Shown here in pieces: positions 34,727 through 45,305 of a stretch of DNA of 52,765 nucleotides. The DNA comes from Candidatus Hodarchaeota archaeon (GTDB lineage Archaea > Asgardarchaeota > Heimdallarchaeia > Hodarchaeales > Hodarchaeaceae). The DNA lies in assembly GCA_029856365.1 (NCBI GenBank), contig JAHQWW010000016.1:1-52765 (forward strand). Direction: 5' to 3'. The notes below the pieces were generated by a model. That model ran no database searches. It saw only the letters and a list, made by a program, of their open reading frames with translations, and was not told the origin of the DNA. Both the position numbers and the translations under genes were made by a program. Within the stretch, counting starts at the first letter, position 1; each line of letters begins with the position of its first letter.

Positions 34727-35368
34727 CTAACAACATCTACAAACTAACATCCACATGGTATGGTAGTCTGAGTCAGTTGGATAATTCTTCTGATAGTATT
34801 CATTTAACTCCATTACTTTTAGAAAACTAAAATCCTCCATGATTTCGGATTTACTAGCAAAATGAAGATAGGTTATACCCTTAAAAGAATTAGGATCATT
34901 GGGGACTGGCGTTCCACAACCATAATATTGTTTATCATTGCTAGAAAGTGTACTAAGGAAGAACCACCCTTGTGATTTTAGAAGTTTCTTAATTTTGTCT
35001 CTAAAGAGTTCTCGTTCGGTTTTATTGAAAAAATGATAAACATTAGAGATAAGAATGACATCGAATTGTTCATTTTCATGTACTTCTTTAAAACCAATAG
35101 AATGGAATTCAATGTCATCTTCTCCTGATAGAGTTATTCTAGCTTTCCGAATTGCTTCTCGGGAAGGATCAATGGCAACTATTCGTCTGTTTTTTAAATT
35201 TTGAGCTAAATAAAGATCATCACGTCCCTCTCCACATCCAATATCTAAAATGTTAATTTTTTCATTAGTATCATTGTTTTGCAGGTATTCTATAACAGTA
35301 AAAGCCATTTTACTTGGAAAATGTGAAGAATCAAAAATTTTGTTTATGTATTCCCCCTCCTTAAACAT
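34727..35368 (-). CDS. class I SAM-dependent methyltransferase
   Basis: 213 residues. Motif I is ILDIGCGEGRDDLYLA, the acidic end of strand 2 is VAIDPSREAI, then HENEQFDVILISNVYHFF and KLLKSQGWFFLSTLS. This is a canonical Rossmann methyltransferase of the UbiE/SmtA/TehB type. The substrate is unknown. The start MFKEGEYINKIFD suits the family. Three cysteines near the C-terminus (YYGCGTP, CRCC) are unusual. Confidence 0.85.
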   Translation of the reverse strand: MFKEGEYINKIFDSSHFPSKMAFTVIEYLQNNDTNEKINILDIGCGEGRDDLYLAQNLKNRRIVAIDPSREAIRKARITLSGEDDIEFHSIGFKEVHENEQFDVILISNVYHFFNKTERELFRDKIKKLLKSQGWFFLSTLSSNDKQYYGCGTPVPNDPNSFKGITYLHFASKSEIMEDFSFLKVMELNEYYQKNYPTDSDYHTMWMLVCRCC

Positions 35369-35400
35369 TTAGTCCAAAAAGAAAAGATTACCCACATATT

Positions 35401-38400
35401 TCATTCTTTCCTCTTGTCTATTTTCCTCCTTCTAATAGTTATTATACTAGTAACTAGAGTAAGAGCTAGTATAATATAATAAACTTCAATTCCAGGAGTT
35501 CTTTTCTCAGTTGTTGTTGTAGACGCAGTTATGTTAGGAATTGTTGTACTGATTATAGATTCAGTATAGAATCGGATATTTACTGGTGTGACATAACTGT
35601 CTATTATTATTCCGTCAAACGATACTGCAGCAATGGACGCTTTGACACTAAAATGGTTTGGAGGGTTACTAGAGGAGAATATATCAGAGAAGGTGAAAGG
35701 AATGGTGTGGTATTTAATACCAGTGGCGGCAGGATTGTAAAAGGTTACTTTATCAAGTGTATTGGAACTTTTATCCCAATAAATTTCCACTGAAACTTCC
35801 AGGGAGTAACTAATGACACGATTCACAACAATGGCAACATTTACCTCAATTCTATCAGCTATTCCATCCTCATTACCATCCCCCTGAACAATCCTAATGT
35901 GTCCGATAGACAAAGGTGGACTCATGAAAAACTCTCTAAGATCATATATTTGGTCTATAAATAATGGTTGAGTCAAGATTACAAACATTCCTTCATCATC
36001 AGAAGAATAAAGCGGGACTAAAAAGATTTCAGTTAAAGGTAATATATCTAAATCATCAGCTTTCTTAGAGCTTTTTAATAAATAATAATAAGGAATTAAA
36101 AATGAGATATTATGTATACCTTCTGGAAAATACTCTTGTGTTACTGATATAGTTCCTAATTGGGCCTCATAAAAATTATTCAATTGAGCATGAACTTTTG
36201 CTGAAAAATCATAATTCCCTTCTTGATAAATATTAATTAACAAAGAAATCACAATTGTATCAAGTTTTCCATCCTCATCTCTATCCTGGGCATCAGAGGT
36301 TATTGTTGACACTCGGATTGGTAGTTTGTAATTAAATGTACTTTTGTTTGCTTTAAAGTGTGGAATGTTTAAACTTGCTTTATAGACGGATTCTAAACTA
36401 AGAATAGAGATGTTCCCATAAATAGATTCGTCAAAAGCATTTCTTACAAGAGTTTTCCCAGAGAAGAAGAATGTAGGAGTGTAATTTCCTAGTTTATTTG
36501 CATTAATTATAGTATTATTTCTAATTCTTTGTACAGAATAGTCATTTCTTGAAAAAAGATCGACCCCCACATCATATGTTCCTACCTTGTTAATTCCGAT
36601 TGATATATCAATGAAAAGACCAGTATTATTCAGTATAATCTCTGGTACCTTATTGAAGAAAGCATCAACATACGGGGAATAGTCTGAGTAGTTAACACTC
36701 GGTAATACTCCTGCATGAAAAGCAAAAGCAATCAAAGACAAATTATTTTTTTGATAACGATGTTTAAGGCCATCTTGACGATCAGGGGAATAAATGCTTG
36801 CAGTATATATTTCAAGACTGCCAATATAACTAGAATTAAACAGATCCTCTGCTTCAATTTTGAGTTTAATGGTGTTCAAACCTAAAGTGAGGTTTTTTGT
36901 AAAATTAATAATTTTCAAGAAATCTCCTTGAATAGGTTCATAATCACGAATATCAAATTCAAAAATGACGTCAATTTGAGCTATCGAAGTTACTTCCCAT
37001 GAAACCTCAATTCCTGCGTCAGTGGAGTTTTCAAATTTCGTACTACCAAGAAATGAAGAAAACCATGCTACAGGAGATTCAAAATCAGAAGCAGTATACT
37101 CCTTGGTGATATAAGGAATATACAGGGTAAAATCATATTCCTCAAATGTGAAACCCATGCTTGGGAAAAAATATGGCCCTATTAGATTATTAGCTTTGAA
37201 TATTCTTGCATCAAAGTCAATTGAGAAGCTATTAATTCCTTGAACTAACATAACACTCTTTTCAGAGGAATTAATAAGGATCATTGTTTCATTAGGATAA
37301 CTGAATGGATGTCCTGTAAAAACGATAATTTTTGTATTAATTTTTGAAGTGATATCAATACTGAATCGAATTGCATCAAGCTTATCGTCACTGTCTGAAT
37401 CAATAGCGCGGTCCATTATTGTAAAACCGACAATTGAGTCAAAATCAGTAAGAGTTTCTTTGGGTATTTCATAGAATATAGGGATGTGATATCTATACCA
37501 CGATCCAAGAATACCAAATACTGCTAGGTCGCTTATATTTTGGAATTGTTGTACGAAAAACTCTATTGTAACAGTGGTTAAACCTGGTTGATAAACACTA
37601 AATGTCTCTATTTCATAAGCAAGAAGTTCGTTCTGATTCTCGTTCCAAATTGGAATACCAATTCCAAAAGCTCCAGTTTTTGAGAAACTGAATTCCAGTT
37701 CAATTTTAATCTTTTCAGGGAAACTATTTCCTCCAATATCTTCTTTTTCAATTTTATATGAGTTCAAACGATTATCAAGCTGGTTGAATGAGGTACAGTC
37801 ATAAATAGATGTTGTATAAACCTCTAAATTGTAATTCAAAAACAAAGAGAAATTATTTTTTCCTAAAGCCAACTCGTTTATGATATAAGATCCATTATAT
37901 CCTGATGATTCTAAAAGACCCCCTGGGACTGAGATACTTAAATTCTGGATACCTTCTGCTAAAGTTAAATTCAACCAGTCCCACATGAACACGTACCGCC
38001 CGAAATGATAATCAGGACGATTTTGAGCAATTGAATACCAAAAATTATACTTCCCTGCTTTTGAAACATTGACCTCAATTGAGAATGATAATTCATCAAA
38101 TAAACCATCTGAATCAAAATCGACAGGGTTACTTTCAATCTTTCCAGTTAAGGAGGCAGGTTGAAAAGAAGATAGTGCTCTTTCATCAGTTTCTTGAATG
38201 AGTAAAACATATTGTCCTGGTGTCTTATCTTCAATCCTTATGAAATAGTCCCCAGAACTTTGCGCTTTAAAGATAGCAATTTCAGGAAGATGCCCCTCTC
38301 TAGTACTTCGATTGAAAAAAGTTCCATTTTCGTCTGTAATAAAAAGATTAAGATTCCCTGTAAGGTTAGTAAGTTCAACAGAATAAACTTGATCCTTAAC

Positions 38401-40299
38401 AACTGGGAATGAATAAAGATCTCTATCCCATTTGTTTATTTCTCCAGTGATAGGGGTTCCAATGATCACAGGTAGTGCGCCACCATATGTTTCACCTGCG
38501 TCTGTTCCGCTATCCGCGTCATTACTTATTACATCAGGTTGAAGATAAAGGGTGGCATTGTAATAGATTTTACTTCCGTTTTTTACCATGATGGCGCCAT
38601 TCATGGCAGAATCAGGCATGGCAACTTTTACTCTAGCCCTAATCCATCCCTCAGTGTCCAAATCTACTAAAGAAGCATTGACATAAGGTTGTAGAGATGA
38701 AGTTATATTAAATGCATTAAAAGATTGGTTGAGAAATATGTCTAATTGATATTCAAATAATTCTCCTGGACTAAGTATTAATGGAGATGAGTTAATAAAG
38801 GATGGATATGCGAAAACTGATGGAGTTTGAAGATATTCAAGTGCAGCAGAAGCGTTTATTAGTCCTGCTCCCTGAACAAAAACATGCCTACCCATATCAG
38901 ATGCTGTACTCAACATTGCACTTCTAATTTCATCTATACTAGCCCCAAGTTCTTCTGAACGATTGAAAGAGAGAAGAAGGGCTGCTACACCTGCAACAGC
39001 TGGAGCTGACATAGAAGTTCCACTAGCAATGGTATATTGCCCTCCTGGTTCTAAAGAGAGAATGCCTCTTCCTGGTGCAACGATGTCTGGGTCAACAACG
39101 CCATTGGGAGAAGGACCCCTACTGGAAAAAAAAGCCACATCGTTATAGATATTTGATGCACCAACGGTAATTGATTTCGATTCCATCCCTGGGCTAGAAA
39201 TGCTGTTAGGTTCTGGTCCACTGTTCCCAGCAGAAGTGATAACCATGACATTATTTTCCCAAGCTGAATGTATGGCTTCCTCAAAAAGAGGATCTGCGTC
39301 TCCTGGTAAACCACCGAGGGACATTGAAACAATGTCAGCACCATTAGAAACAGCCCAATCTATCCCCTTCACGATCCAACTAATATATCCTCCGATTGTT
39401 TTGTCTAAAACTTTTCCATTCATAAGCTTAGCTCCAGGGGCTACTCCTATGAGGTAGCCATTACCTGCAGCAATACCGGCAACATGTGTACCGTGAAAAT
39501 GATCATCCATGGGATTGGTATCATTCATGCCATCATTGTCAAAATCAACGAATGAAGCTTCTAAGATGACCTTTGGATCTTTTGTTGAATCATCATTGTC
39601 AATATCATCTAAATCTGGATGTGTTTTATCAATACCAGTATCAAGAATAGCAATTGTTACTCCTGAACCATTTATCCCAAGGTTCTGCAAATATCGTGCT
39701 CCAATAATATTTTCTGAAGGAAATATAGAAATATCAAAAGAATTCCAGTCTTCTTCTATGAAAGGAATGTATTCATCTAAAAATACCCCTTTTACGCCAG
39801 GGAGTGATTTTACATCATTCACTGATTCTAGTGAGGTTTGCATAATGGCAATCGGCATAGAGTTTAAGATTTCGAAGTCATGTTTGGCAAGTACTGGATT
39901 TCTCATCTCTTGAAAGGAATTAAAGAAAACTAAGAGTTTAACTTGCTTTTTGTCCCATAAAGATCTGGGTGTTGTTTGGAATATTTCTTCTAATGATCTA
40001 GAAAGGTGTATATGTTTTTGTTGAGAAGTTTCAAGATATTGAGGCAATGTTTTCCCTTCTTTTAATTTGCTATAATTATTCCACGCATTATAATCTTCAG
40101 AAGGATTATTTACTTCATTATTAATATCAATTGAAGGCACTAGATCATTTATTATTGAGTTAACTTGTGATGGTATCTGTTTTTGCAAAAGAATTATTGG
40201 TACGAAGACATGTGTAAATACAATAACAATTAATAAAAATGAGAACCTCCTCTTGAACTTATTATACAAAGTCACAATGTCATTCTTTCTATGCATCAA
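35401..40299 (-). CDS. giant cell-surface subtilisin-like protease (S8) with C-terminal anchor
   Basis: 1632 residues. A hydrophobic N-terminal segment (FLLIVIVFTHVFVPII, near 21-36) for secretion is followed by a pro-region (about 100-180), then the catalytic S8 domain: D220 in ILDTGID, H269 in FHGTHVAG, N359 in SAGNSG and S429 in SGTSMSAP. Downstream lies a PPC-like beta domain (DRDLYSFPVVKDQVYSVEL) and then a long series of beta modules. At least four begin with a calcium-loop-like DxDxD/EDGxxD (DFDSDGLFDELSF, DSDSDDKLDAIRF, DRDEDGKLDTIVI, DGNEDGIADRIEV). The C-terminus is Thr-rich, then TPGIEVYYIILALTLVTS and RRRK, a single-helix anchor. It degrades external proteins at the cell surface. 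Confidence 0.92.
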   Translation of the reverse strand: MMHRKNDIVTLYNKFKRRFSFLLIVIVFTHVFVPIILLQKQIPSQVNSIINDLVPSIDINNEVNNPSEDYNAWNNYSKLKEGKTLPQYLETSQQKHIHLSRSLEEIFQTTPRSLWDKKQVKLLVFFNSFQEMRNPVLAKHDFEILNSMPIAIMQTSLESVNDVKSLPGVKGVFLDEYIPFIEEDWNSFDISIFPSENIIGARYLQNLGINGSGVTIAILDTGIDKTHPDLDDIDNDDSTKDPKVILEASFVDFDNDGMNDTNPMDDHFHGTHVAGIAAGNGYLIGVAPGAKLMNGKVLDKTIGGYISWIVKGIDWAVSNGADIVSMSLGGLPGDADPLFEEAIHSAWENNVMVITSAGNSGPEPNSISSPGMESKSITVGASNIYNDVAFFSSRGPSPNGVVDPDIVAPGRGILSLEPGGQYTIASGTSMSAPAVAGVAALLLSFNRSEELGASIDEIRSAMLSTASDMGRHVFVQGAGLINASAALEYLQTPSVFAYPSFINSSPLILSPGELFEYQLDIFLNQSFNAFNITSSLQPYVNASLVDLDTEGWIRARVKVAMPDSAMNGAIMVKNGSKIYYNATLYLQPDVISNDADSGTDAGETYGGALPVIIGTPITGEINKWDRDLYSFPVVKDQVYSVELTNLTGNLNLFITDENGTFFNRSTREGHLPEIAIFKAQSSGDYFIRIEDKTPGQYVLLIQETDERALSSFQPASLTGKIESNPVDFDSDGLFDELSFSIEVNVSKAGKYNFWYSIAQNRPDYHFGRYVFMWDWLNLTLAEGIQNLSISVPGGLLESSGYNGSYIINELALGKNNFSLFLNYNLEVYTTSIYDCTSFNQLDNRLNSYKIEKEDIGGNSFPEKIKIELEFSFSKTGAFGIGIPIWNENQNELLAYEIETFSVYQPGLTTVTIEFFVQQFQNISDLAVFGILGSWYRYHIPIFYEIPKETLTDFDSIVGFTIMDRAIDSDSDDKLDAIRFSIDITSKINTKIIVFTGHPFSYPNETMILINSSEKSVMLVQGINSFSIDFDARIFKANNLIGPYFFPSMGFTFEEYDFTLYIPYITKEYTASDFESPVAWFSSFLGSTKFENSTDAGIEVSWEVTSIAQIDVIFEFDIRDYEPIQGDFLKIINFTKNLTLGLNTIKLKIEAEDLFNSSYIGSLEIYTASIYSPDRQDGLKHRYQKNNLSLIAFAFHAGVLPSVNYSDYSPYVDAFFNKVPEIILNNTGLFIDISIGINKVGTYDVGVDLFSRNDYSVQRIRNNTIINANKLGNYTPTFFFSGKTLVRNAFDESIYGNISILSLESVYKASLNIPHFKANKSTFNYKLPIRVSTITSDAQDRDEDGKLDTIVISLLINIYQEGNYDFSAKVHAQLNNFYEAQLGTISVTQEYFPEGIHNISFLIPYYYLLKSSKKADDLDILPLTEIFLVPLYSSDDEGMFVILTQPLFIDQIYDLREFFMSPPLSIGHIRIVQGDGNEDGIADRIEVNVAIVVNRVISYSLEVSVEIYWDKSSNTLDKVTFYNPAATGIKYHTIPFTFSDIFSSSNPPNHFSVKASIAAVSFDGIIIDSYVTPVNIRFYTESIISTTIPNITASTTTTEKRTPGIEVYYIILALTLVTSIITIRRRKIDKRKE

Positions 40300-40413
40300 T
40301 GAAACTCAATAATCTGAATTCCCTCTGCTATTAAAAAATTTTAGATGAGAATCTAGAATTTCTAAGTATTTCGTCTCATATCAACTGAGTAAAAAAGCTG
40401 ATTTGTGATAATA

Positions 40414-41529
40414 ATGAAAAAGAATTTTAAAATTAGATTTTTGGCTCTTATATTTCTCTTTTTTATCCTTAGTTTAGTTACAATTACAGGACAAGGAGAT
40501 TTTACAGTTGAAAAATTTTGGAAACAGGGAGGTATCATAACATTTGAAAATGATATTAGTACGGATCATATATTGGACGTATTTGATATTGAATCTACTG
40601 TTGAAGGAAGATACGAATACAATGGAAGTCTATCCTCGGGAGAATTAGTATTCAACTTTACCATTGTGTCTCCTGCCCAAGAATATGTTCTAGAGGATAC
40701 TAGTGGATCTCTTGACCCCTATTTCATATATCCTGTTAGTATCTGGCTAGAAGAAGGGGATGCTATTGACTACTCTTTCACAGTCAATGGGGGTTATATC
40801 GATTTCATAATCTTCAACTCAACTCAGTTTTTAAAATGGACAGAAGAAAATGATACACAACCAATAGAGTGTGTTGAATTAATACATACTAATATAGGAA
40901 TAGATGATACTTTCACCTCTACTGCCCCTGATTTCTACATATTTGTTTGGTGGAATAATGCAGATTATAATAGTGATCCCATCTCTCTTCAAATTCATTT
41001 GACGGCACGAATGAAGGAAGAAGTCTCATCTGAGTTTATTGAAATAGATCCAATTACTCTTGAAACAACTGATGATGAAGAATTGACAATTTTAGGCATG
41101 GATACCTCCGATTGGGAAATAAATGATGAAATATCCTTTGAAATAGATAAAAAAGATGTTGAATTTACCATTATAAGGGATGATGACTACCAAATTACCT
41201 ATAATGGTGAATCAGCTAATATCCCTTGCTGGGTTCTTGAGATAGAAGGTTATGAGACAACAATGATTGAAGAAGAGGGAACTTTTACAATAACTTCAGA
41301 TCTTAAAATGTGGAAAAGTAAATATTCGGGAATTACATTGAAAAGCATTGAAGATAGCAGAGTTAAGGATAGTGATTCAGTGTTAATAATGGACTATTAT
41401 GAAAAATTCGAAGTGGAGTCTGCGGATAACGTCCTACTTAAGCCTCAATCCTCTGGCATTAATTTTCCGCTTCTCCCCTCCATTCTAGGACTCATAATCA
41501 TTATTATTTATAAGAAAAAATATTTGTAA
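40414..41529 (+). CDS. exported membrane-anchored protein of unknown function
   Basis: About 371 residues from ATG 40414 (GTG 40405 adds three). The signal-like N-terminus is IRFLALIFLFFILSLVTI; the rest is acidic and beta-rich with several NxS/NxT sites. It ends in a hydrophobic helix (LLPSILGLIIIIIYKKKYL) and basic residues, a C-terminal anchor like that of the giant protease. The genes are divergent, 105-115 bases apart, and may be co-regulated. No family is recognised. Confidence 0.7.
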   Translation: MKKNFKIRFLALIFLFFILSLVTITGQGDFTVEKFWKQGGIITFENDISTDHILDVFDIESTVEGRYEYNGSLSSGELVFNFTIVSPAQEYVLEDTSGSLDPYFIYPVSIWLEEGDAIDYSFTVNGGYIDFIIFNSTQFLKWTEENDTQPIECVELIHTNIGIDDTFTSTAPDFYIFVWWNNADYNSDPISLQIHLTARMKEEVSSEFIEIDPITLETTDDEELTILGMDTSDWEINDEISFEIDKKDVEFTIIRDDDYQITYNGESANIPCWVLEIEGYETTMIEEEGTFTITSDLKMWKSKYSGITLKSIEDSRVKDSDSVLIMDYYEKFEVESADNVLLKPQSSGINFPLLPSILGLIIIIIYKKKYL

Positions 41530-41707
41530 CTTGCTATCCTTTTAATCAAAGTTCTTTTTCTCTTTATTACTATTTCTTCAAATCATTATCTTGCTATTGT
41601 TATTCACTAACTCGATTTGTTAATTTTCTAAGATTACTCACCTTGTTTTTCTTGGAGTTTTTGTTTTATTCAGCAATTAAAATGTCTTAAGTCATTCCTT
41701 CTCATAC

Positions 41708-42541
41708 TCAATCAAGAAAATTAGTGATAAGTTGAAAGTACTCGTCGTGTTTTGTAAGACTAAGGACGTGTCCGCCAGATTCGAAAGAATAGAATTTTGC
41801 AGTTGGATAAACAGAGTATAATGCAGCACTGGTGTCTTTTCCAACAAATGTATCGTCTTCAGCATTTATAATTAATAATCGATCTTGCCAACGGTCTAAT
41901 TCAGAGGGATCGAATAAGTAATTAGTATGAAAATCAATTAAACAGTTGAAATGACAGAGAACGACATCTTTACTGAAAGTTTGGTAAAGAAATTGCTCAT
42001 AAAAGGTTTTAACTTCTTCAGGAAAATTTATACCTTTGATAAATGATCTTTTTGCGATAGTTCTAACGATCCTATCAGGGATGAATTGTACTAATTTCTG
42101 AAAGCGTCTTAATTTCTTCAAAAACTTATTATCTGAGACAGCTGTCCCTGTATTACTCAAAATGACTTTAGATATCCGACTAGGGTACTCTTTTAATAAA
42201 AATTGTGCAACTAGTCCACCAAATGATGCTCCAAAGACATTAACATTATCTATTGATTCATACTCAAGAATAGCCGCGATTCCATCGATTAATGATTTCA
42301 TATGACATATTAGAGGATAGGATGGTGAAATTACTTTATAATGTTCTTCCAATTCCAATAAAAACTGAAACCTCATTCCAGGGCGTCGTGTTCCCCCTGG
42401 AAGTAAGAGTATAACTTCATCACCCAACCCGCCAGTAATATACTTCCATTCCAAGCCATTTAATGAAATAGTTTTCTCAGGATGGTTTCGCTCAAAGTTT
42501 TCATATTGGACTACTATGTCTGGGTTTTGAGTATTACTCAT
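41708..42541 (-). CDS. alpha/beta-fold hydrolase
   Basis: 277 residues. It has an oxyanion motif LLLPGGTRRPG, nucleophile elbow FGASFGGLVAQFL with serine, Asp in INAEDDTFV, and His in FESGGHVLSLTKHDEY. The family includes esterases and lactonases; the substrate is unknown. It is followed after 17 bases by (or downstream of) the ICMT-like gene on the same strand. It lacks sequence similarity that I can see to the other hydrolase at 3153 beyond the fold. Confidence 0.85.
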   Translation of the reverse strand: MSNTQNPDIVVQYENFERNHPEKTISLNGLEWKYITGGLGDEVILLLPGGTRRPGMRFQFLLELEEHYKVISPSYPLICHMKSLIDGIAAILEYESIDNVNVFGASFGGLVAQFLLKEYPSRISKVILSNTGTAVSDNKFLKKLRRFQKLVQFIPDRIVRTIAKRSFIKGINFPEEVKTFYEQFLYQTFSKDVVLCHFNCLIDFHTNYLFDPSELDRWQDRLLIINAEDDTFVGKDTSAALYSVYPTAKFYSFESGGHVLSLTKHDEYFQLITNFLD

Positions 42542-42558
42542 TACGAATCAGCTTTAGT

Positions 42559-43131
42559 TTAGAAAAACAAAAAGTATCTGGGTACTTTTTTCATATATTC
42601 TTGGTAAGCATCTCCATATTCCTTTAAACAAGCTTTTTCTTGGGCAAGAATGTGAAAATGATTGAATATTCGTGAGAATCCAAAGAAGAAAATAAGAAAC
42701 CATGATCCAACTGCAAAGCAAACACCAAAAAAAGCTATTGTAAGCATTGTCTCCTGGGGATTACGTGAAACTTTATAAAGCCCTTGGGTTACTGGTTCGT
42801 CTAAAGGGGTCATTTTAAAGTTAATAACAGCTATAACTTCTCCTACTATTCCTAATATGAATAGACTTAATCCAATAAGGAATTCGATGGATCCAATAGC
42901 CAGAGGAGTCAGTATTACAAGAATCTGGACTATAAGGACGAGAAGCTTTGATACTCCAGTTAAGATTTTTTGATCCTTTGTAAAGGTAGAACGATCTAAC
43001 AACCGAGATCGGACTTCTTTAGGCATTATCAACAGAATTGTGGGTTGTAAAACCCAAATCCATATCAAAAGCAGCCAACCACCAAAAAAAGTCAGTTGAA
43101 GTGCAGGAAAGAATTCCAATTGATCACCCAA
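42559..43131 (-). CDS. isoprenylcysteine methyltransferase-like membrane protein
   Basis: 190 residues starting at TTG, with about five transmembrane helices. The C-terminal half carries the ICMT/phospholipid methyltransferase pattern: EPVTQGLYKVSRNPQET, a hydrophobic helix, then EKACLKEYGDAYQEYMKKVPR with the conserved acidic ending. Such enzymes use SAM to methylate lipid or prenyl-thiol groups in the membrane. The target in archaea is unknown. It lies just upstream of the hydrolase gene at 41708-42541, with a 17-base gap. Confidence 0.8.
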   Translation of the reverse strand: MGDQLEFFPALQLTFFGGWLLLIWIWVLQPTILLIMPKEVRSRLLDRSTFTKDQKILTGVSKLLVLIVQILVILTPLAIGSIEFLIGLSLFILGIVGEVIAVINFKMTPLDEPVTQGLYKVSRNPQETMLTIAFFGVCFAVGSWFLIFFFGFSRIFNHFHILAQEKACLKEYGDAYQEYMKKVPRYFLFF

Positions 43132-43322
43132 TATTTATTTATGTTTACAAAACATTCATTCCTAAGTTAAAAAAGTTTTCACTTGTGAACATTTCATTTT
43201 TAAAAATAGTTATACACCTTATTTCTTTTATACGAAGAATGATTAGCCCAAATTGTTGAAAAACCTAAGATTAGTAAGCCATCTCTGTGGTAATCAGAAT
43301 CGTTTCTTATAAAGTTTCGGAT

Positions 43323-44486
43323 TTAAGTTTCTTTAAGAGTAAATCGACTCCCAATAAGAAATAATCCAAAGAATATAAGCATTGCAAATAGATCAAGGTT
43401 AAGCAACTCTAAAGTATATCCTTCAATAGAGATTTGTCGCAACAGATGAACACCATATGTTGTAGGTAATAAATAACAGACCCAACGAATAATCAGAGGG
43501 ATTTGACTAATTGGGATAATTATACCTGATAGTAATAGCGCTGGTAAGATCACTAACGGGACAAATTGGACTGCTTGAAATTCAGAACGAGCAAAAGATG
43601 ATAAAAAGATTGCTAATACTAATCCATTCCATCCAAGGATAACGGCACCGATATAGAGTGAAATATAATGTGCAAAAGTGGTTCCAAAGGAAATATCAAA
43701 CATAGCTCTTGCCACGATAATTATTACAGTTGTTTGAGCCATGCTTACTACTGAGAAAGCTGCAAGATAGCCAAGAATGATTTGTCCTTTATCATATGGA
43801 CATTGTAAAAGTAATGGTAATGTTCCTCCCTTCCTTTCACCGATTAGATTCATCATTATGAGTATAAAGGAGAAAAAGAATACTCCAAAGATGATCATTG
43901 CAGGCGCGAAGAAGTCTAGAGTTGTCGAATCCTCTCCATGAGCGTAATCTATGTCTAATTTCAGATTTTCTCGGAACTCACCAGTGGCTTCTTGAAATGC
44001 CTCTTGAAACGCCTGAATAATTACTCCTCCTTCCTGGGGATTACTATTGTCTAAAAATAGTTTTATCGAAAGATTTTGACCAGAGAATGAAGCCAGATTG
44101 TATGTAAAATTAGTAGGAATCCAAATAGCACATTTATATTGCTTTTCGTTAACTAATTCCTTGGTATCAGAATACTTAAGAGAACTAATGGTAACATCCA
44201 CTTTGACCGAATTGTTTAGTGATTCTACAATTTTAGCTCCAAGAGAAGAGACATCCTGAAATGTAGTATTTATGTATGGAGGACCAGGGAGTAGTTCTAT
44301 TCTCATTATTTGAGTATCACTATCCTCATTGATGACAATTATTGGTTCATGTTCGATTTCACCCCCGAATGCAATACCAAAAACTATAATGTATATGATT
44401 GGGGCAAATAATAACAAGCCTAATGTCCGTCTATCTCGTAAAAGTTGTTTCCACAATCTTAGAGTTATTAAATAAGCAAATCTCAA
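43323..44486 (-). CDS. ABC-2 type exporter permease
   Basis: 387 residues. One helix near residues 25-42, a large outer domain (about 45-190), then five helices from about 195 (FFAPAMIIFGVFFFSFIL) to the end. This is the standard layout of DrrB/YhfI-type ABC-2 permeases, including GSRFTLKE at the C-terminus. It overlaps the ATPase gene by 4 bases (ATGA), so translation is coupled. The cargo is unknown; drugs or lipids are typical. The operon is divergent from a TrmB-like regulator. Confidence 0.9.
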   Translation of the reverse strand: MRFAYLITLRLWKQLLRDRRTLGLLLFAPIIYIIVFGIAFGGEIEHEPIIVINEDSDTQIMRIELLPGPPYINTTFQDVSSLGAKIVESLNNSVKVDVTISSLKYSDTKELVNEKQYKCAIWIPTNFTYNLASFSGQNLSIKLFLDNSNPQEGGVIIQAFQEAFQEATGEFRENLKLDIDYAHGEDSTTLDFFAPAMIIFGVFFFSFILIMMNLIGERKGGTLPLLLQCPYDKGQIILGYLAAFSVVSMAQTTVIIIVARAMFDISFGTTFAHYISLYIGAVILGWNGLVLAIFLSSFARSEFQAVQFVPLVILPALLLSGIIIPISQIPLIIRWVCYLLPTTYGVHLLRQISIEGYTLELLNLDLFAMLIFFGLFLIGSRFTLKET

Positions 44487-45223
44487 GCCATGTCACCTTT
44501 AATTAACTCAAAAAACATATTTTCCATATTTTTTTGTCCAGTTTGCTTCAACAGGTTTTCTGGAGTATCAACCGCAAGGAGGGATCCATTTCTCATCACA
44601 CCTACTCTATCCGCCCACTCTGCTTCATTTAAGTAGTGAGTAGTGACTAAAATTGTTGTTCCTTGGTCTCTGGCTATTTCTCGAAAATAGTGCCAAAATT
44701 CTCGACGCAAGACAGGATCAAGACCGACAGTTGGTTCATCAAGAAATGCAATCTCTGGTTTATTCACCATTGCTTGTGCCAAAGCAGTTCTTTGTTGTGT
44801 TCCTCCTGATAAATGAAGAGCTAATTTGTTTTGATGCTTATTGAGAGAAAGTTTATCAATCATTAAAGATGTATTTTTGTCTGCTATATCGCCTGGAACG
44901 CCTTTGGCTTGTGCGAAGAATTTAATGTTCTCTTTAGTAGTCAAAAGATCATAAAGTGCCCTCTGTTGAGGGAGGTACCCCATTATCCGTCTAAGCCTTT
45001 TCTTTTCTCGGGGAATATGAAAATTTTTAACTAAAATTTTTCCCGATCCTTTTTCAGGCTTTAAAATCCCTAATAATAAACGTATGGTAGTGGTTTTACC
45101 TGCTGCATTAGGCCCGACGAGACAAAAGATTTCCCCCCTATTTACCTGGAGATCAAGGTTATCTACTGCAATGACATCTCCAAATCGTTTGGAGACCTGA
45201 GAGATTTCAATATCAAATGTCAT
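44483..45223 (-). CDS. ABC-2 type exporter ATPase
   Basis: About 246 residues from ATG 45223, with GGTGAG 4 bases upstream; the frame is open to 45235. Walker A GPNAAGKTTT (Ala for Gly), Q-loop GYLPQQRALYDLL, signature LSGGTQQRTALAQAMV, Walker B IAFLDEPTVGLD and switch TTHYLNEAEWADRV are present. The EPTVGLD and ThyxxEAE endings are typical of the DrrA/CcmA-like branch. It is co-transcribed with the permease at 43323-44486. Confidence 0.93.
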   Translation of the reverse strand: MTFDIEISQVSKRFGDVIAVDNLDLQVNRGEIFCLVGPNAAGKTTTIRLLLGILKPEKGSGKILVKNFHIPREKKRLRRIMGYLPQQRALYDLLTTKENIKFFAQAKGVPGDIADKNTSLMIDKLSLNKHQNKLALHLSGGTQQRTALAQAMVNKPEIAFLDEPTVGLDPVLRREFWHYFREIARDQGTTILVTTHYLNEAEWADRVGVMRNGSLLAVDTPENLLKQTGQKNMENMFFELIKGDMA

Positions 45224-45305
45224 AAAACTCACCAAAACAAACTATCTAATTTTAATTTACAGGTGTTAATTGATATACCTGATTACAACAATAACATATT
45301 TATGT

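Noticed and set aside
40001..40400. CRISPR-like or tandem array
   Set aside because: No regularly spaced direct repeats of 25-37 bases were seen anywhere in the window.
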